Origin: Planotetraspora phitsanulokensis
GTDB taxonomy: Bacteria > Actinomycetota > Actinomycetes > Streptosporangiales > Streptosporangiaceae
Direction: 5' to 3'
Length of the DNA stretch: 64,000 bases
NCBI RefSeq assembly: GCF_016863295.1
Contig: NZ_BOOP01000013.1
Coordinates: 1 to 64,000 of the forward strand
The notes under the pieces were generated by a model. It worked only from the letters and a program-made list of their open reading frames with translations. It was not told the origin of the DNA and did not search any database. Every line of letters starts with the position of its first letter. Position 1 is the stretch's first letter. Both the position numbers and the translations under genes were made by a program. Shown in pieces: positions 17,310 to 25,569 of this stretch.

Positions 17310-17913
17310 ATGGGTAAGTACAGCGACAAGAATGTGGTGATCACGGGTGGCAGCAGCGGCATGGGGCTCGCGGTAGCGGAGCTGCTGGTGCAAGGCGAAG
17401 CCCGCGTGGTGATTACCGGCCGTTCTCAACGCCGGCATCGCACCCCTCACGCCCCTTGAGTCGACGACCGAGGAGGTGTACGACGAACTGTTCGCGATCA
17501 ACGTCAAGGGCGCCTTCTTCACTGTGCAGAAGCTCGCCCCGCTGCTGAGCACGAACGCCGGCGTCGTCCTCACCACCTCGATCGCGAACGTCATCGGCAT
17601 GGTGGACACCAGCGTCTATGCGGCCGGCAAAGCGGCGCTGCGCTCGATGGCCCGCACCTTCTCCGGCGAGCTGCTTCCGCGAGGAATTCGTGTCAATGCG
17701 ATCAGCCCGGGTCCCATCGACTCGGGGATTCTGGAAACGATGATGTCCAAAGAGGCCGCCGACCCGTTCAGGGCGGAGCGGATCGCGAGTAACCCCATGG
17801 AGCGTTACGGCACCGTCGAGGAGTTCGCCGAGGCGGCTGCATTCCTCGCCTTCGACGCCACGTACACCACCGGTATCGAGCTGGCCGTGGACGGCGGCGA
17901 AACCCAGCTCTGA
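17310..17913 (+). pseudogene. Short-chain dehydrogenase with internal deletion
   Basis: The N-terminal part (ATG 17310) has the Rossmann motif VVITGGSSGMGLAVAELL and stops soon after VVITGRSQ. The rest continues in another frame from LNAGIAPLTPLE with INVKGAFFTVQ, a catalytic region with TTSIANV and the active-site YAAGKAALRS, ending VDGGETQL. About 35-40 residues expected between GRSQ and NAG are missing, and the join shifts the frame at CGTTCTCAACGCC. A simple deletion explains both. Not a functional enzyme as drawn. Confidence 0.85.
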
Positions 17914-17975
17914 ACTCGCCCTGCCGCTCTGCCATGGGCTCAGGCCCGGCCATGACCGACCGAGAGACTTCCATC

Positions 17976-18998
17976 ATGACTGTCCAGGGACCATACGCCG
18001 TCGTCCTGCGTGAGCATCGCAGGGATCTGGCTCAGCCGCCCAGCTCACTGCTCGAGGTGGTCACGCTCCCTCCGCAGGAGCTGGCCGCCGGCCAGGTCCG
18101 GGTGCGGAACCTGTACCAGCAGGTGATCGCGGCGAGCGGCGACCTGATGTTCGAGACCACTCAAATTCCGGTGCCCGCCTTCCGGGTCGGCGAGCCGGTC
18201 TACGGCACCGCGATCGGCACGGTCGTCGAGTCACGCGCCGACGGCCTGCCGGTGGGAACCGTCGTGCTGCACATGTCGGGCTGGCGCGAGGAGAGCATCC
18301 TGGGGCCGGGCGAGGCGTTCCCCGTGCCCGACAGCGTCTTCCCCGGTCCCGAGTACCTGCTCAACCAGGGCGTGCCCGCCTACCACGGCATTGTCGACAT
18401 CGCCGCCGTCGGCGACGGTGACGTCGTCCTCGTCAGCGGAGCCGCCGGCGGCGTCGGGTCGATGGCCGCGCAGATCGCCAAGGCACGTGGCGCCGCGTAC
18501 GTCATCGGCATTGCCGGCGGGCCCGAGAAGACCCGCTACCTCGTCGAAGAGCTCGGCCTCGATGCCGCCATCGACTATCGCAACGACGACCTCGACGACC
18601 GGCTCACGGAGCTCGCCCCCGACGGGATCACCGCCTTCTTCGACACCATCGGCGGCTCCCAGTTCGAAGCAGCACTCCGGCACACGGCGTTCGGCGCCCG
18701 CTTCGCGCTGTGCGGCACCCTCGCCGGGCAGGTCAGCGGCGGCGACGGCGGGCACCCCCGCTTCGACATCATGACCGCGCTGGTCCACGAGGTGCAGATC
18801 CGCCCCTTCACCACCAGGCACACCCCCGACCAGGTCCAGGCCTGGAACACCCACTATGCCCAGTGGTACGACGAAGGCCGGATCAGGTTCGCGCACACCC
18901 TCCTCGAAGGCACCCTCCAGCGCGTCATCACCGCGCAGGACGAGCTCCTCGCCGGCGTACACCGCGGCAACGTCATCGTGAGGCTCACCGACGCATAG
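17976..18998 (+). CDS. Medium-chain NADP-dependent oxidoreductase
   Basis: A 340-residue zinc-free MDR protein of the prostaglandin reductase/leukotriene dehydrogenase type. A GroES-like N-terminal part with RVGEPVYGTAIGTVVESR precedes the Rossmann motif VLVSGAAGGVGSMAAQIAKA near residue 155, then DYRNDDL and FFDTIGGSQFEAAL. No zinc ligands. Start uncertain: ATG 17976 has GAGAGA upstream and gives the usual family length; ATG 17952 and 17934 are in frame. It follows the broken SDR by about 60 bases and probably shares its transcript. Confidence 0.88.
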   Translation: MTVQGPYAVVLREHRRDLAQPPSSLLEVVTLPPQELAAGQVRVRNLYQQVIAASGDLMFETTQIPVPAFRVGEPVYGTAIGTVVESRADGLPVGTVVLHMSGWREESILGPGEAFPVPDSVFPGPEYLLNQGVPAYHGIVDIAAVGDGDVVLVSGAAGGVGSMAAQIAKARGAAYVIGIAGGPEKTRYLVEELGLDAAIDYRNDDLDDRLTELAPDGITAFFDTIGGSQFEAALRHTAFGARFALCGTLAGQVSGGDGGHPRFDIMTALVHEVQIRPFTTRHTPDQVQAWNTHYAQWYDEGRIRFAHTLLEGTLQRVITAQDELLAGVHRGNVIVRLTDA

Positions 18999-19140
18999 GC
19001 GAGATTCACGATGACGCGGCGGCGCTGGTCCCGCCGCAGTCTCAGCTCCCTCGCCCCGGCGGCAGTCCCGACGTGGACGGGCCGGGTGCCAACGCTCAGG
19101 TCCCACGTGATCGCACCCCCCGCGCACTGACAACGTCCCC

Positions 19141-19290
19141 CACCTTGAGGAGTGGATCTCCCAAGTCCGCGAGGACGGCCTGCCCCACCTCCACGCCTAC
19201 ATCCGCGGCCTGGAACGGGATCGCGACGCTGTGAACAACACACTCACCCTCCCGTTCCACAACGGCGGCACCGAAGGCGTCAACACGGCA
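19141..19290 (+). pseudogene. ISL3-family transposase remnant
   Basis: The frame gives HLEEWISQVREDGLPHLHAY, IRGLERDRDAVNNTLTLPFH and NGGTEGVNTA, matching the C-terminal DDE-domain end of ISL3 transposases (normally LTLPYHNGRTEGxNTKTK). The match stops abruptly after NTA and nothing of the N-terminal half is present. Isolated scar. Confidence 0.75.
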
Positions 19291-19543
19291 AAGCCCTGCA
19301 GAAGGCGGCGCAAGGCGACGCATCCCAGAGTGCGTAGGTCTCGCCGGGTGTGCATGGCCAGGTCGAAGAGACGAAGCGGCTCGGCGGTGTGTTCGCTCCC
19401 ACATCGGTTCGAGCAAAAGATCGTATGAAGCTCGTCAACAAGACGTGCGTCCCCGCGGCCCAGATAACTCGTCCGTCTTAAGTTGTCGGATCGATCTCAT
19501 GATCAGCGACGAGCGGAACAACCACTCGTCCACAGTTACGGGG

Positions 19544-20068
19544 ATGAATATGCGACTCAAGCAGCTCGCACTGATAGCAGGAAGCACCCTCGCTCTGGCC
19601 ACGCTCACCGGTCAGAGCGCAGAAGCCGCCGACACCACGGTGACCTTCACGGTCACCTCCGGCGCTTTGACGATCACCGCGCCGGCCGGGCCGGTCAGCC
19701 TGGGCAGCACCACGGCAGGTAACTCGGTCAGCGGTCCCCTCGGGACCGTCAGAGTGACCGACGCCCGTGGCGGCACGCCGACCTCGGACTGGATCGCCAG
19801 GGTCTCGTCCACGAGCTTCGTCGGGCCGAGTGACACGATCGCGGCCTCCGCCGCTGTATACACACCCGGTGCCGGCACGCTGCTCGTCGGCAACGGCACG
19901 CTGACATCGGGCACGCCGGGAAGTTTGGGCGCGCAGCGCGTCGCCATGACCTACACCGGCGGCACCGGGAACAGCGACGCGACGTGGGATCCGACACTGT
20001 TGATCGCCGTCCCGCTGTCGGTGGGACTGGGTACTTACACCGGGACGGTGACACATTCCGTCGCCTAA
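19544..20068 (+). CDS. Secreted WxL-like surface protein 1
   Basis: A 174-residue exoprotein: signal peptide to about residue 28 (ALATLTGQSAEA), then an all-beta Thr/Gly/Ser-rich domain. Features shared with the product of 21124-21672 are FTVTSGALTITAP near the start, SLGSTTAGNSVSGPLGTVRV, a DWIARVSS core, ATWDPTL, and the C-terminal GTYTGTVTHSVA. The order and the lone Trp motifs recall Firmicutes WxL domains, though no exact WxL is present. First gene of a three-gene cassette. ATG 19544 or 19550 both fit the upstream GGGGA. Confidence 0.8.
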   Translation: MNMRLKQLALIAGSTLALATLTGQSAEAADTTVTFTVTSGALTITAPAGPVSLGSTTAGNSVSGPLGTVRVTDARGGTPTSDWIARVSSTSFVGPSDTIAASAAVYTPGAGTLLVGNGTLTSGTPGSLGAQRVAMTYTGGTGNSDATWDPTLLIAVPLSVGLGTYTGTVTHSVA

Positions 20069-20087
20069 TCGGTGCCGGGTCCGCGCC

Positions 20088-21110
20088 GTGGCCGTCCTGC
20101 TGTCCGCGCTCCTTGTGGGCCCGTACGGCGGGGCGGCCCCGGCCGCCCTCGCTTCCGCAGTGACAGCTCACAGCGCGGTGAGCCGCTTCGACCCCGGCGC
20201 TCCCGGCAAGGGACTCGGCGTCCGACTGGTGGACGCCCCCGTCGTCCGTCGCAAGGACCCCCGTGCCCGCACCGGCGTCGTCGACCATCTCAACCCCGGC
20301 ACCACAATCAGACGGCGGCTCGAGGTCTCCAACACCACCGCCGAGCCGCTGCATGTCTCGCTCTACGCCGCGGCGGCCTCCATCGAAGGCCGCACATTCA
20401 CGTTCGCGCCGGAGCGTACGCCGAACGAGTTGTCGACCTGGACGAGTATCGAACCCAGGGAGATCGACCTGGCGCCGGGCCACAAGCGGATCGCGTGGTT
20501 CACCCTCGATGTGCCACCGGATGCGTCGCGCGGAGAGCGGTTCGCGGTGATGTGGGCACAGACGGCCACAATGCCGGACAAGGTACACAACGTGGGGCTC
20601 GCCAGCCGGGTCGGCGTCAGGATGTACCTCGACGTCGGTCCTGGCGGAGAGCCGCCGTCGGACATGAGCATCGAGAAGTTCACACCGGAGCGCGACGCCA
20701 CCGGTCAGCCACGCCTGGTCGCCGAGGTCCGCAACACCGGTGGCCGGGCACTGGAACTGTCAGGAGCCCTATCCCTCTCGGAGGGGCCCGGCGGGCTGCG
20801 TGCCGGGCCGTACCCTGCCACGCTGGGTGTCGCGCTGAAGCCCGGTGACGTCGGACAGGTGGTCGTGGTGCTGGATCCACGCCTGCCGAACGGGCCCTGG
20901 AAGGCCGACCTGGTCATCCAGAGCGGCCTGGTGAAGCGGACGGTGTCGGCCACGGTCGTCTTCCCTGACGCCGGAGTGGGCCAATCTGTCCTGTTCGGCG
21001 GGAATCGTTTGCTCCTCATCTCCCTGCTGCTTGCGCTGATCCTTGTGATCGCGACGGGCGTTTACCTCCTCCGGCGCAGGCGTCGCCAGGCAAACCCCGC
21101 CATGGCTTGA
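20088..21110 (+). CDS. DUF916-like membrane-anchored surface protein
   Basis: A 340-residue protein with an N-terminal signal peptide (AVLLSALLVGPYGGAAPAAL) and two Ig-like beta domains. The region VVDHLNPGTTIRRRLEVSNT, WTSIEPREIDLAPG and FTLDVPPDASRGERFAVMW matches the WxPxxD/DUF916 type of proteins. A C-terminal helix LLLISLLLALILVIATGVYL precedes the basic LRRRRRQ tail, a stop-transfer anchor facing the cytoplasm. It lies between two paralogous secreted proteins. In Firmicutes DUF916 proteins help hold WxL proteins at the surface; a similar role is inferred. Starts GTG, ribosome-binding site weak. Confidence 0.82.
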   Translation: MAVLLSALLVGPYGGAAPAALASAVTAHSAVSRFDPGAPGKGLGVRLVDAPVVRRKDPRARTGVVDHLNPGTTIRRRLEVSNTTAEPLHVSLYAAAASIEGRTFTFAPERTPNELSTWTSIEPREIDLAPGHKRIAWFTLDVPPDASRGERFAVMWAQTATMPDKVHNVGLASRVGVRMYLDVGPGGEPPSDMSIEKFTPERDATGQPRLVAEVRNTGGRALELSGALSLSEGPGGLRAGPYPATLGVALKPGDVGQVVVVLDPRLPNGPWKADLVIQSGLVKRTVSATVVFPDAGVGQSVLFGGNRLLLISLLLALILVIATGVYLLRRRRRQANPAMA

Positions 21111-21123
21111 GCGAAAGACACAG

Positions 21124-21672
21124 ATGCACAGAAGAACAGCGTTCCTTGCCACCCCCGCCCTGTTGGTCACCTTGTTGGTCACCCTTCCCGGCCCACCGGC
21201 GGAGGCGACGCCCGGCGCCGCCACGTTCATGCTCCCCAGGGCTGGGGCATTGACGATCACCGCGCCCGTGGCGATGTCCCTTGGCAGCGCGCCGCCCGGT
21301 GGCACTATGACGGTGCAGATGCAGACGATGACCGTAACGGACACCCGTGAGCCAGGCGCCGGCCGGTGGACTGCCTCCGTCTCGTCGACCAACTACACCC
21401 GCACGACAACGCCTGTCGTGACCATCGACAGGGCGAACATGTCGTACTGGTCGGGGCCGGCCACCGCGACCCAGGGTGGCGGCACCTTCGTCCCAGGCCA
21501 GCCGACCGCGGCCCAGCGGGTGAGCCTGAGCGCCACCCGCGTAGCGTTCTCCCATGTCGCGATCGCCGGGGTCAACAACTGCAACTGGCGGCCGACCCTG
21601 ACCATGTCCATCCCGTTCGCGGGGGTGACCACGGGCACCTACACCGGTGTCATCACGCACTCCGTGGCGTGA
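21124..21672 (+). CDS. Secreted WxL-like surface protein 2
   Basis: A 182-residue exoprotein, paralogue of the product of 19544-20068. Signal peptide to about residue 28 (LPGPPAEA), then GALTITAPVAMSLGSAPPGG, RWTASVSSTNY, NCNWRPTLTMSIPF and the same C-terminal block GTYTGVITHSVA. The Trp in both the WTASV and NWRP segments is placed as in WxL domains. The gene starts 14 bases after the DUF916-like gene, so the three are one operon. A hairpin at 21742-21789 follows. Confidence 0.8.
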   Translation: MHRRTAFLATPALLVTLLVTLPGPPAEATPGAATFMLPRAGALTITAPVAMSLGSAPPGGTMTVQMQTMTVTDTREPGAGRWTASVSSTNYTRTTTPVVTIDRANMSYWSGPATATQGGGTFVPGQPTAAQRVSLSATRVAFSHVAIAGVNNCNWRPTLTMSIPFAGVTTGTYTGVITHSVA

Positions 21673-21741
21673 CCGGCCGCACCGGGACCTCAGACCCCGA
21701 GCGCCTCGGCCTCCGCGCGGAGACGAGCGCAGGCTGGCCCA

Positions 21742-21789
21742 CGGCTCCACGATGCCCATAGCCGCCGCGACAATGGGCCCATGGAGCCG
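21742..21789 (+). terminator. Stem-loop after the WxL-like cassette
   Basis: CGGCTCCA (21742-21749) pairs with TGGAGCCG (21782-21789), with further ATGCCCAT/ATGGGC pairing inside. It lies 70 bases after the last gene of the cassette. A GC-rich terminator without a U-tract is likely. Confidence 0.55.
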
Positions 21790-22102
21790 GACTGTCCGCG
21801 TGGCCGCAGCGGCGAAGTCCTTTTAGCCCTGATTCAGCACGCCAGTTCAATCGGGATCGAGACGGCAACCCGCAAGCGCGCCCAGAAACCGGAGCCGCGC
21901 GGGCTGAAGCAGAGAGCGAAGTCGCAAACGTCATCCGGCAAACCATCCCCGCCCCATCGGAACTCAGCGACGCGCGCATCGAGAAGATCGCTCAAGCGCT
22001 CGCCGATACGGCATGGCTGAGTCTCCCCAGCAAGAGATGACCACCACACAGTGATGGTGCGGTGGTTGACCGGCGGCATGGAAGATCGACAAGGTGAGCG
22101 GC
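21790..22102. other. Stretch without a called gene
   Basis: Two overlapping plus-strand frames pass through. One begins at ATG 21781; the other lacks a start codon but ends at about 22040 with a helix-like SELSDARIEKIAQALADTAW. Neither has enough support to call. Confidence 0.35.
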
Positions 22103-22354
22103 ATGAATGCGGACGTGGGGCCGATGGGTGCCGAGGAGTTGTCGTTCGGCGGTGACCCGGATCGGAGGCAGTGGTTACGGGAGTGGGTGTCGGTCCACCG
22201 AAAGGCCATGGTCACCGTCTCGGCTGTATTCATACTGCTGAGTGTCCTCATTGCGTCGCTATCTCCACGGCCCTCCTCGCTGCATTCAGCGAAACCCTCC
22301 GATCTCGGATCGCAGAGCAACGCATCGCAGAGCTCCACACTCGTAGCTGGCTGA
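22103..22354 (+). CDS. Small single-pass membrane protein, possibly truncated
   Basis: An 83-residue frame beginning MNADVGPMGAEEL, preceded by AAGGTGAG. A charged segment (DPDRRQWLREWVSVHRKAM) leads into one transmembrane helix (VTVSAVFILLSVLIASL), then a Ser-rich tail overlapping the acetyltransferase frame. The ordered N-terminus and helix look real. The tail looks like read-through into foreign sequence, so the gene may have been cut by the event that brought in the acetyltransferase. Confidence 0.45.
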   Translation: MNADVGPMGAEELSFGGDPDRRQWLREWVSVHRKAMVTVSAVFILLSVLIASLSPRPSSLHSAKPSDLGSQSNASQSSTLVAG

Positions 22355-22848
22355 CCGCCTATGCCGAGATCATGCCCGCCAGCTACCTGGCTGGGCCCCT
22401 GCTCGACGAGCGCAAGGCCATGTGGAGCACGCGGCTCGCCACTGTCACCGCGGAACAGGATCACACCCGCTGCCTGCTCGTTGCCGTCGATGGCAACGAC
22501 CTCCTGGGGTTTGCCTATCTCGCCGTCGGAACCGACGGGCGCATCTTGCTCGACAACCTGCACGTCCAGCCGGAGCGCAAGCAGTCCGGCATCGGCCGCC
22601 AACTCGTCTACCACGCTTTTGGCTGGGCCTCCGAGCAACACCCTGACAAGACGGTCTATCTGGAGGTGTTGTGCGACAATTTCGCCGCGATCACCTTCTA
22701 CCGGCGCCTCGGCGGCCAGTCCACCAAAGAGTTCATGGAACGCTTCCCGGCAGGATTCGAACTACCCGTCGTCGAGTACACATGGGGTCCTGACATCGTC
22801 CGAATCCTTGCCGACAACCGTTCCACCACCGATCGGCTTGCCTCCTAG
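22171..22848 (+). CDS. GNAT-family N-acetyltransferase
   Basis: Residues from about 45 onward form a GNAT fold: RIAELHTRSWLTAYAEIMP (helix 1), LLVAVDGNDLLGFAYLAV, then the acetyl-CoA loop LLDNLHVQPERKQSGIGRQL and VLCDNFAAITFYRRLGG. The first 40 residues after GTG 22171 look unrelated, so the true start is probably further downstream or the gene has lost its own start and is a remnant. Substrate unknown. Confidence 0.75.
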   Translation: MVTGVGVGPPKGHGHRLGCIHTAECPHCVAISTALLAAFSETLRSRIAEQRIAELHTRSWLTAYAEIMPASYLAGPLLDERKAMWSTRLATVTAEQDHTRCLLVAVDGNDLLGFAYLAVGTDGRILLDNLHVQPERKQSGIGRQLVYHAFGWASEQHPDKTVYLEVLCDNFAAITFYRRLGGQSTKEFMERFPAGFELPVVEYTWGPDIVRILADNRSTTDRLAS

Positions 22849-22973
22849 AAGCCTCCGGCGGGGGCACTCTGGCTGCGGGATGATCGCTGCGCCGGGGTTG
22901 AGGTCCGTAGGCGGCTGAGGTGGAAGCCTGATCATCCTGCCCACCATCGACCCGGGATAAGACGAGCAGGCCA

Positions 22974-23031
22974 GGGCCACGGGTCAAGGGTCGTTCGTCC
23001 AGCGGGGCGCTCCACCCTTGACCCGTGGCCC
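22974..23031. terminator. Perfect 18-base inverted repeat
   Basis: GGGCCACGGGTCAAGGGT (22974-22991) is exactly complementary to ACCCTTGACCCGTGGCCC (23014-23031), with a 22-base loop. No U-tract follows. It may terminate transcription from the acetyltransferase gene or be half of an element end. Confidence 0.6.
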
Positions 23032-23050
23032 CGGCCCGCTTCACTTTCGG

Positions 23051-23076
23051 GCGGGTCGACCGCGGACGGGATGGAC
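23051..23076 (+). repeat. 26-base dispersed repeat, copy 2
   Basis: The partner of 726-751. The internal ATG opens a 32-codon frame (MDRQELRELVGVGERLLHLM then low-GC sequence) that may be the start of a truncated gene. Confidence 0.45.
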
Positions 23077-23261
23077 AGGCAGGAGTTGCGCGAGCTGGTC
23101 GGCGTTGGTGAGCGGCTGTTGCACCTAATGTCTCAATTTAAATACTTCACACCAGTCATCCCAATCGTTAGTGATTGGCTGTGATCGTTGCCCGTAGCAT
23201 GCCGATGCGAAATTTCACTGCCGCCGCCGATCTGGCGGACCCGGCCGCCACGGGAGAACAC

Positions 23262-23708
23262 ATGAAGCAGAAGCTGCACGATGCGCTGATCACTATCGCC
23301 ACCCCATTGCTCAACCCTGGCGAGACGCCGGCCGCGACCGGTAGGGCCCGGGTGGGCAAGGTCTCGATTGCCCGCAACGCCGCCCTGGCCGCCGCCTCGA
23401 TGCTGCTCTCTGGCGGCACGGTCGGCGTGTATGCCATGAACAAGGCTTACTACGTCCTGTTGACCAGCGAGCGGCTGTTGCTGCTCGAGCCGCACTGGCT
23501 AACCTCCCGCCCCACCGCAAAGGTTCTCGGCGACATTCCCCGGCCGCTCTTGTCGATCGAGGACGTCAAGCGTTCCGTCATGACGTCGGTGACACTGTCC
23601 ATCAGCGGTGAGGACAAGGGGCTGCTGCTCAAGTATCCGACGTTCGACAGGGAAGGTGCCGAGTTGCTGCTCAAGGCGTTCGGGGTGGCCCCCAGCCTGA
23701 CCAACTAA
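23262..23708 (+). CDS. Hypothetical protein with PH-like pattern
   Basis: A 148-residue protein starting MKQKLHDALITIATPLLNPG, with GGGAGA eight bases before the ATG. It has one hydrophobic segment (AALAAASMLLSGGTVGVYAM), then a beta-rich part (NKAYYVLLTSERLLLLEPHW, DIPRPLLSIEDVKRS) like bacterial PH-like domains. It is probably membrane-associated. An upstream in-frame start at 23175 is less likely. No partner gene is adjacent. Confidence 0.65.
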   Translation: MKQKLHDALITIATPLLNPGETPAATGRARVGKVSIARNAALAAASMLLSGGTVGVYAMNKAYYVLLTSERLLLLEPHWLTSRPTAKVLGDIPRPLLSIEDVKRSVMTSVTLSISGEDKGLLLKYPTFDREGAELLLKAFGVAPSLTN

Positions 23709-23771
23709 CCGTGGTGAGGGTCGTGCCTGGAGGTGCTTGACCTCCGCGCCTGAAGGAGCGGACCGCAATCA

Positions 23772-23852
23772 CAGGGCACATGACACTGTGATCAGCTACG
23801 AAACGTTGAGAACCACCGAGGCGACCATCGCAGGTCATCGCGGTGGTTCAGG
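23772..23852 (+). repeat. Dispersed hairpin repeat, copy 2
   Basis: The second copy of the segment at 13080-13160. Here AACCACCG lies at 23811-23818 and CGGTGGTT at 23841-23848. The flanks differ from copy 1, which fixes the repeat length at about 81 bases. Confidence 0.65.
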
Positions 23853-24292
23853 CTTTTCCGCAGGTAGCGGCACTATGTGATTAGTCCAACCGCAAGTGAC
23901 CGCGCGGAGCCGACCCGCTGCACTCAACGCGTCTGATCCACGGCCACGTCTTCCCACGCCAACTCCCGGAATGCCGGCAGAGGTGGGGATGCCGCCGACG
24001 GCTGAGCCCAGCCGACGGCACCGTGCCTAGCCGTTGGTCCCCGCATCGAACCACCACGCATGCCATCGCGGCTACGCAATAACTTGGCGTGCGGCCTGGG
24101 GGCCGTTCTCGCGCGGGGCCGGCGAGGCCGACGCCGCACCACATCCGCCCGCACCCGATGAGCGCGCCGCAGGTGGCCGCGCCGCCGCTGCTCGACCGCT
24201 ACGAGGGGCCTGACGCAATGAGCGTGGGAGGCGTCGCCAGCGGAGTTCTTATCGGTTTGCCGCCTGCCAGGCCGGTCGGATAGGAAGCGTGC
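23853..24292. other. Gene-poor stretch
   Basis: I see no gene. Minus-strand frames at 23881-24154 contain a short plausible block (FRELAWEDVAVDQTR) but change frame repeatedly; possibly an old, unidentified pseudogene. Confidence 0.4.
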
Positions 24293-24835
24293 ATGCTAAG
24301 GGGCAGCAAGGTCGGGCTCAGGGCCCGGCACGAAACCGACATTCCGATCCTGCAGGCCGAGCTCTACGACGACGTGGTCACCCACTCGCGTGCCCAAGGC
24401 CGGCCGTGGCGGCCGATCACGCCCGGCTCAAAGGACTCGCCGCTCCTGGTGGACGACAAGGAGCAAGGGCACGTTCCGTTCTCCGTGGTGGAGCTGGACG
24501 GCGGCACGCTGGTCGGCACCGCGGTGCTGTGGGGCATCGATAACCACAACCGGTCCGCGCACATCGGGCTGGGGCTGCTGCCGTCCGCCCGCGGCAAGGG
24601 CTACGGCACCGACGTGGTCGCGGTGCTGTGCCACTACGGTTTCGTCGTGCGCGGCCTGCAGCGGCTGCAGATCGAGACGCTGTCGGACAACGCCGCGATG
24701 TTGCGCTCCGCCGAGCGTAACGGCTTCGTTCGCGAGGGCGTGCTGCGCTCCTCGGCCTGGGTGATGGGCGAGTTCCTGGACGAGGTGCTGCTCGGGCTCC
24801 TCGTCCAGGACTGGAAGCCGGACTCGAAGGGCTAG
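24293..24835 (+). CDS. RimJ/RimL-type GNAT acetyltransferase
   Basis: A 180-residue GNAT enzyme of the RimJ/RimL branch: SKVGLRARHETDIPILQAEL, central SVVELDGGTLVGTAVLWGID, the acetyl-CoA loop IGLGLLPSARGKGYGTDVVA and the family-typical LQIETLSDNAAMLRSAERNG. Such enzymes acetylate protein N-termini or small amines; the substrate is unknown here. The ATG follows AGGAAG by six bases. Monocistronic, with a hairpin directly after the stop. Confidence 0.92.
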   Translation: MLRGSKVGLRARHETDIPILQAELYDDVVTHSRAQGRPWRPITPGSKDSPLLVDDKEQGHVPFSVVELDGGTLVGTAVLWGIDNHNRSAHIGLGLLPSARGKGYGTDVVAVLCHYGFVVRGLQRLQIETLSDNAAMLRSAERNGFVREGVLRSSAWVMGEFLDEVLLGLLVQDWKPDSKG

Positions 24836-24838
24836 GCT

Positions 24839-24861
24839 GCCGCCCGACGGTCAAGGGCGGC
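24839..24861 (+). terminator. Hairpin after the acetyltransferase gene
   Basis: GCCGCCC-N9-GGGCGGC begins three bases after the stop codon. A seven-pair GC stem in terminator position. Confidence 0.6.
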
Positions 24862-24927
24862 CCGCGGAGCCGACATGAACGGCCGAGGGCCAGGACGGCT
24901 CATTGCGTCAGGACCTCTAAGAGCGCA

Positions 24928-25050
24928 CTACTGCTCGCGCCGCTTCCGATCGTGGTGAAGCGCCAGCCTCACTGCGAGGTAGACCACCGCGAACTGCACA
25001 GCCAGGCCGATGGTAATCGTAAAGATCTCGAAGACGCCGATACCGAACAC
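24928..25050 (-). CDS. Small membrane protein, 40 aa
   Basis: A short frame starting GTG at 25050 with GGAG seven bases upstream. It encodes one hydrophobic helix (FEIFTITIGLAVQFAVVYLA, then VRLAL) and a basic tail HHDRKRREQ, the classic shape of a single-pass membrane microprotein with the C-terminus inside. Function unknown. The start is supported only by the ribosome-binding site; the frame is open for about 40 codons further upstream without an ATG. Confidence 0.5.
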   Translation of the reverse strand: MFGIGVFEIFTITIGLAVQFAVVYLAVRLALHHDRKRREQ

Positions 25051-25361
25051 AGCACGCTCCAGAACCGTCGAGGAATTCGAGTGTTTCGGTCTCGCACCAG
25101 GTGTGTCTATAGAGCCTCTGGCGGGGCCGATGCTGTGGGCCGTGGCCTACTCAATCGTTATGGAGCCGAATCGACGGGGACCCCTCGCTGACCATGAAGG
25201 GGGAGGGAGGAACGGGGTGAGGGGCAGTGCCCCTCACGAGTCGCTGAATGGACCCCCATACCTCCGTCACGTTCCAGGAGCGACCGGCATTCTTCAACGA
25301 CAGCGGTCAGAAGTTCCAGGCGCTCCGGAGTGAGTCCGCGGACATGCTCGAACACCATGTC
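25051..25361. other. Stretch without a confident gene
   Basis: A minus-strand frame at 25158-25358 starts MVFEHVRGLTPERLELLTAV and may be a remnant, but its second half has no coding character. Nothing else seen. Confidence 0.35.
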
Positions 25362-25559
25362 TCATCCTTCGGTGGAGGCCAGGGGTATTTCAGGCTCGGC
25401 AGTAGTGCCGTGCTGATAGGTCAACGCGGCGCGTACGGAGTCGTGTCCCATCCGCTCCATGAGAACGAGCGTCAGGCGGTCAGCGGCGTAGACCGGGCTG
25501 GTCACCGCGGTACAGGCATGCCTGGCCGCCATGTCCGCCCTTGCGGCATGACGCGACAC
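25362..25559 (-). pseudogene. Tyrosine integrase C-terminal remnant
   Basis: The frame contains LVLMERMGHDSVRAALTYQH, matching the end of actinobacterial integrases (ELMARMGHSSxRAALIYQH). The box III histidine and the catalytic tyrosine are kept, but everything before them, including both arginines, is missing. Second of three integrase remnants. Confidence 0.75.
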
Positions 25560-25569
25560 TACGTATCGT

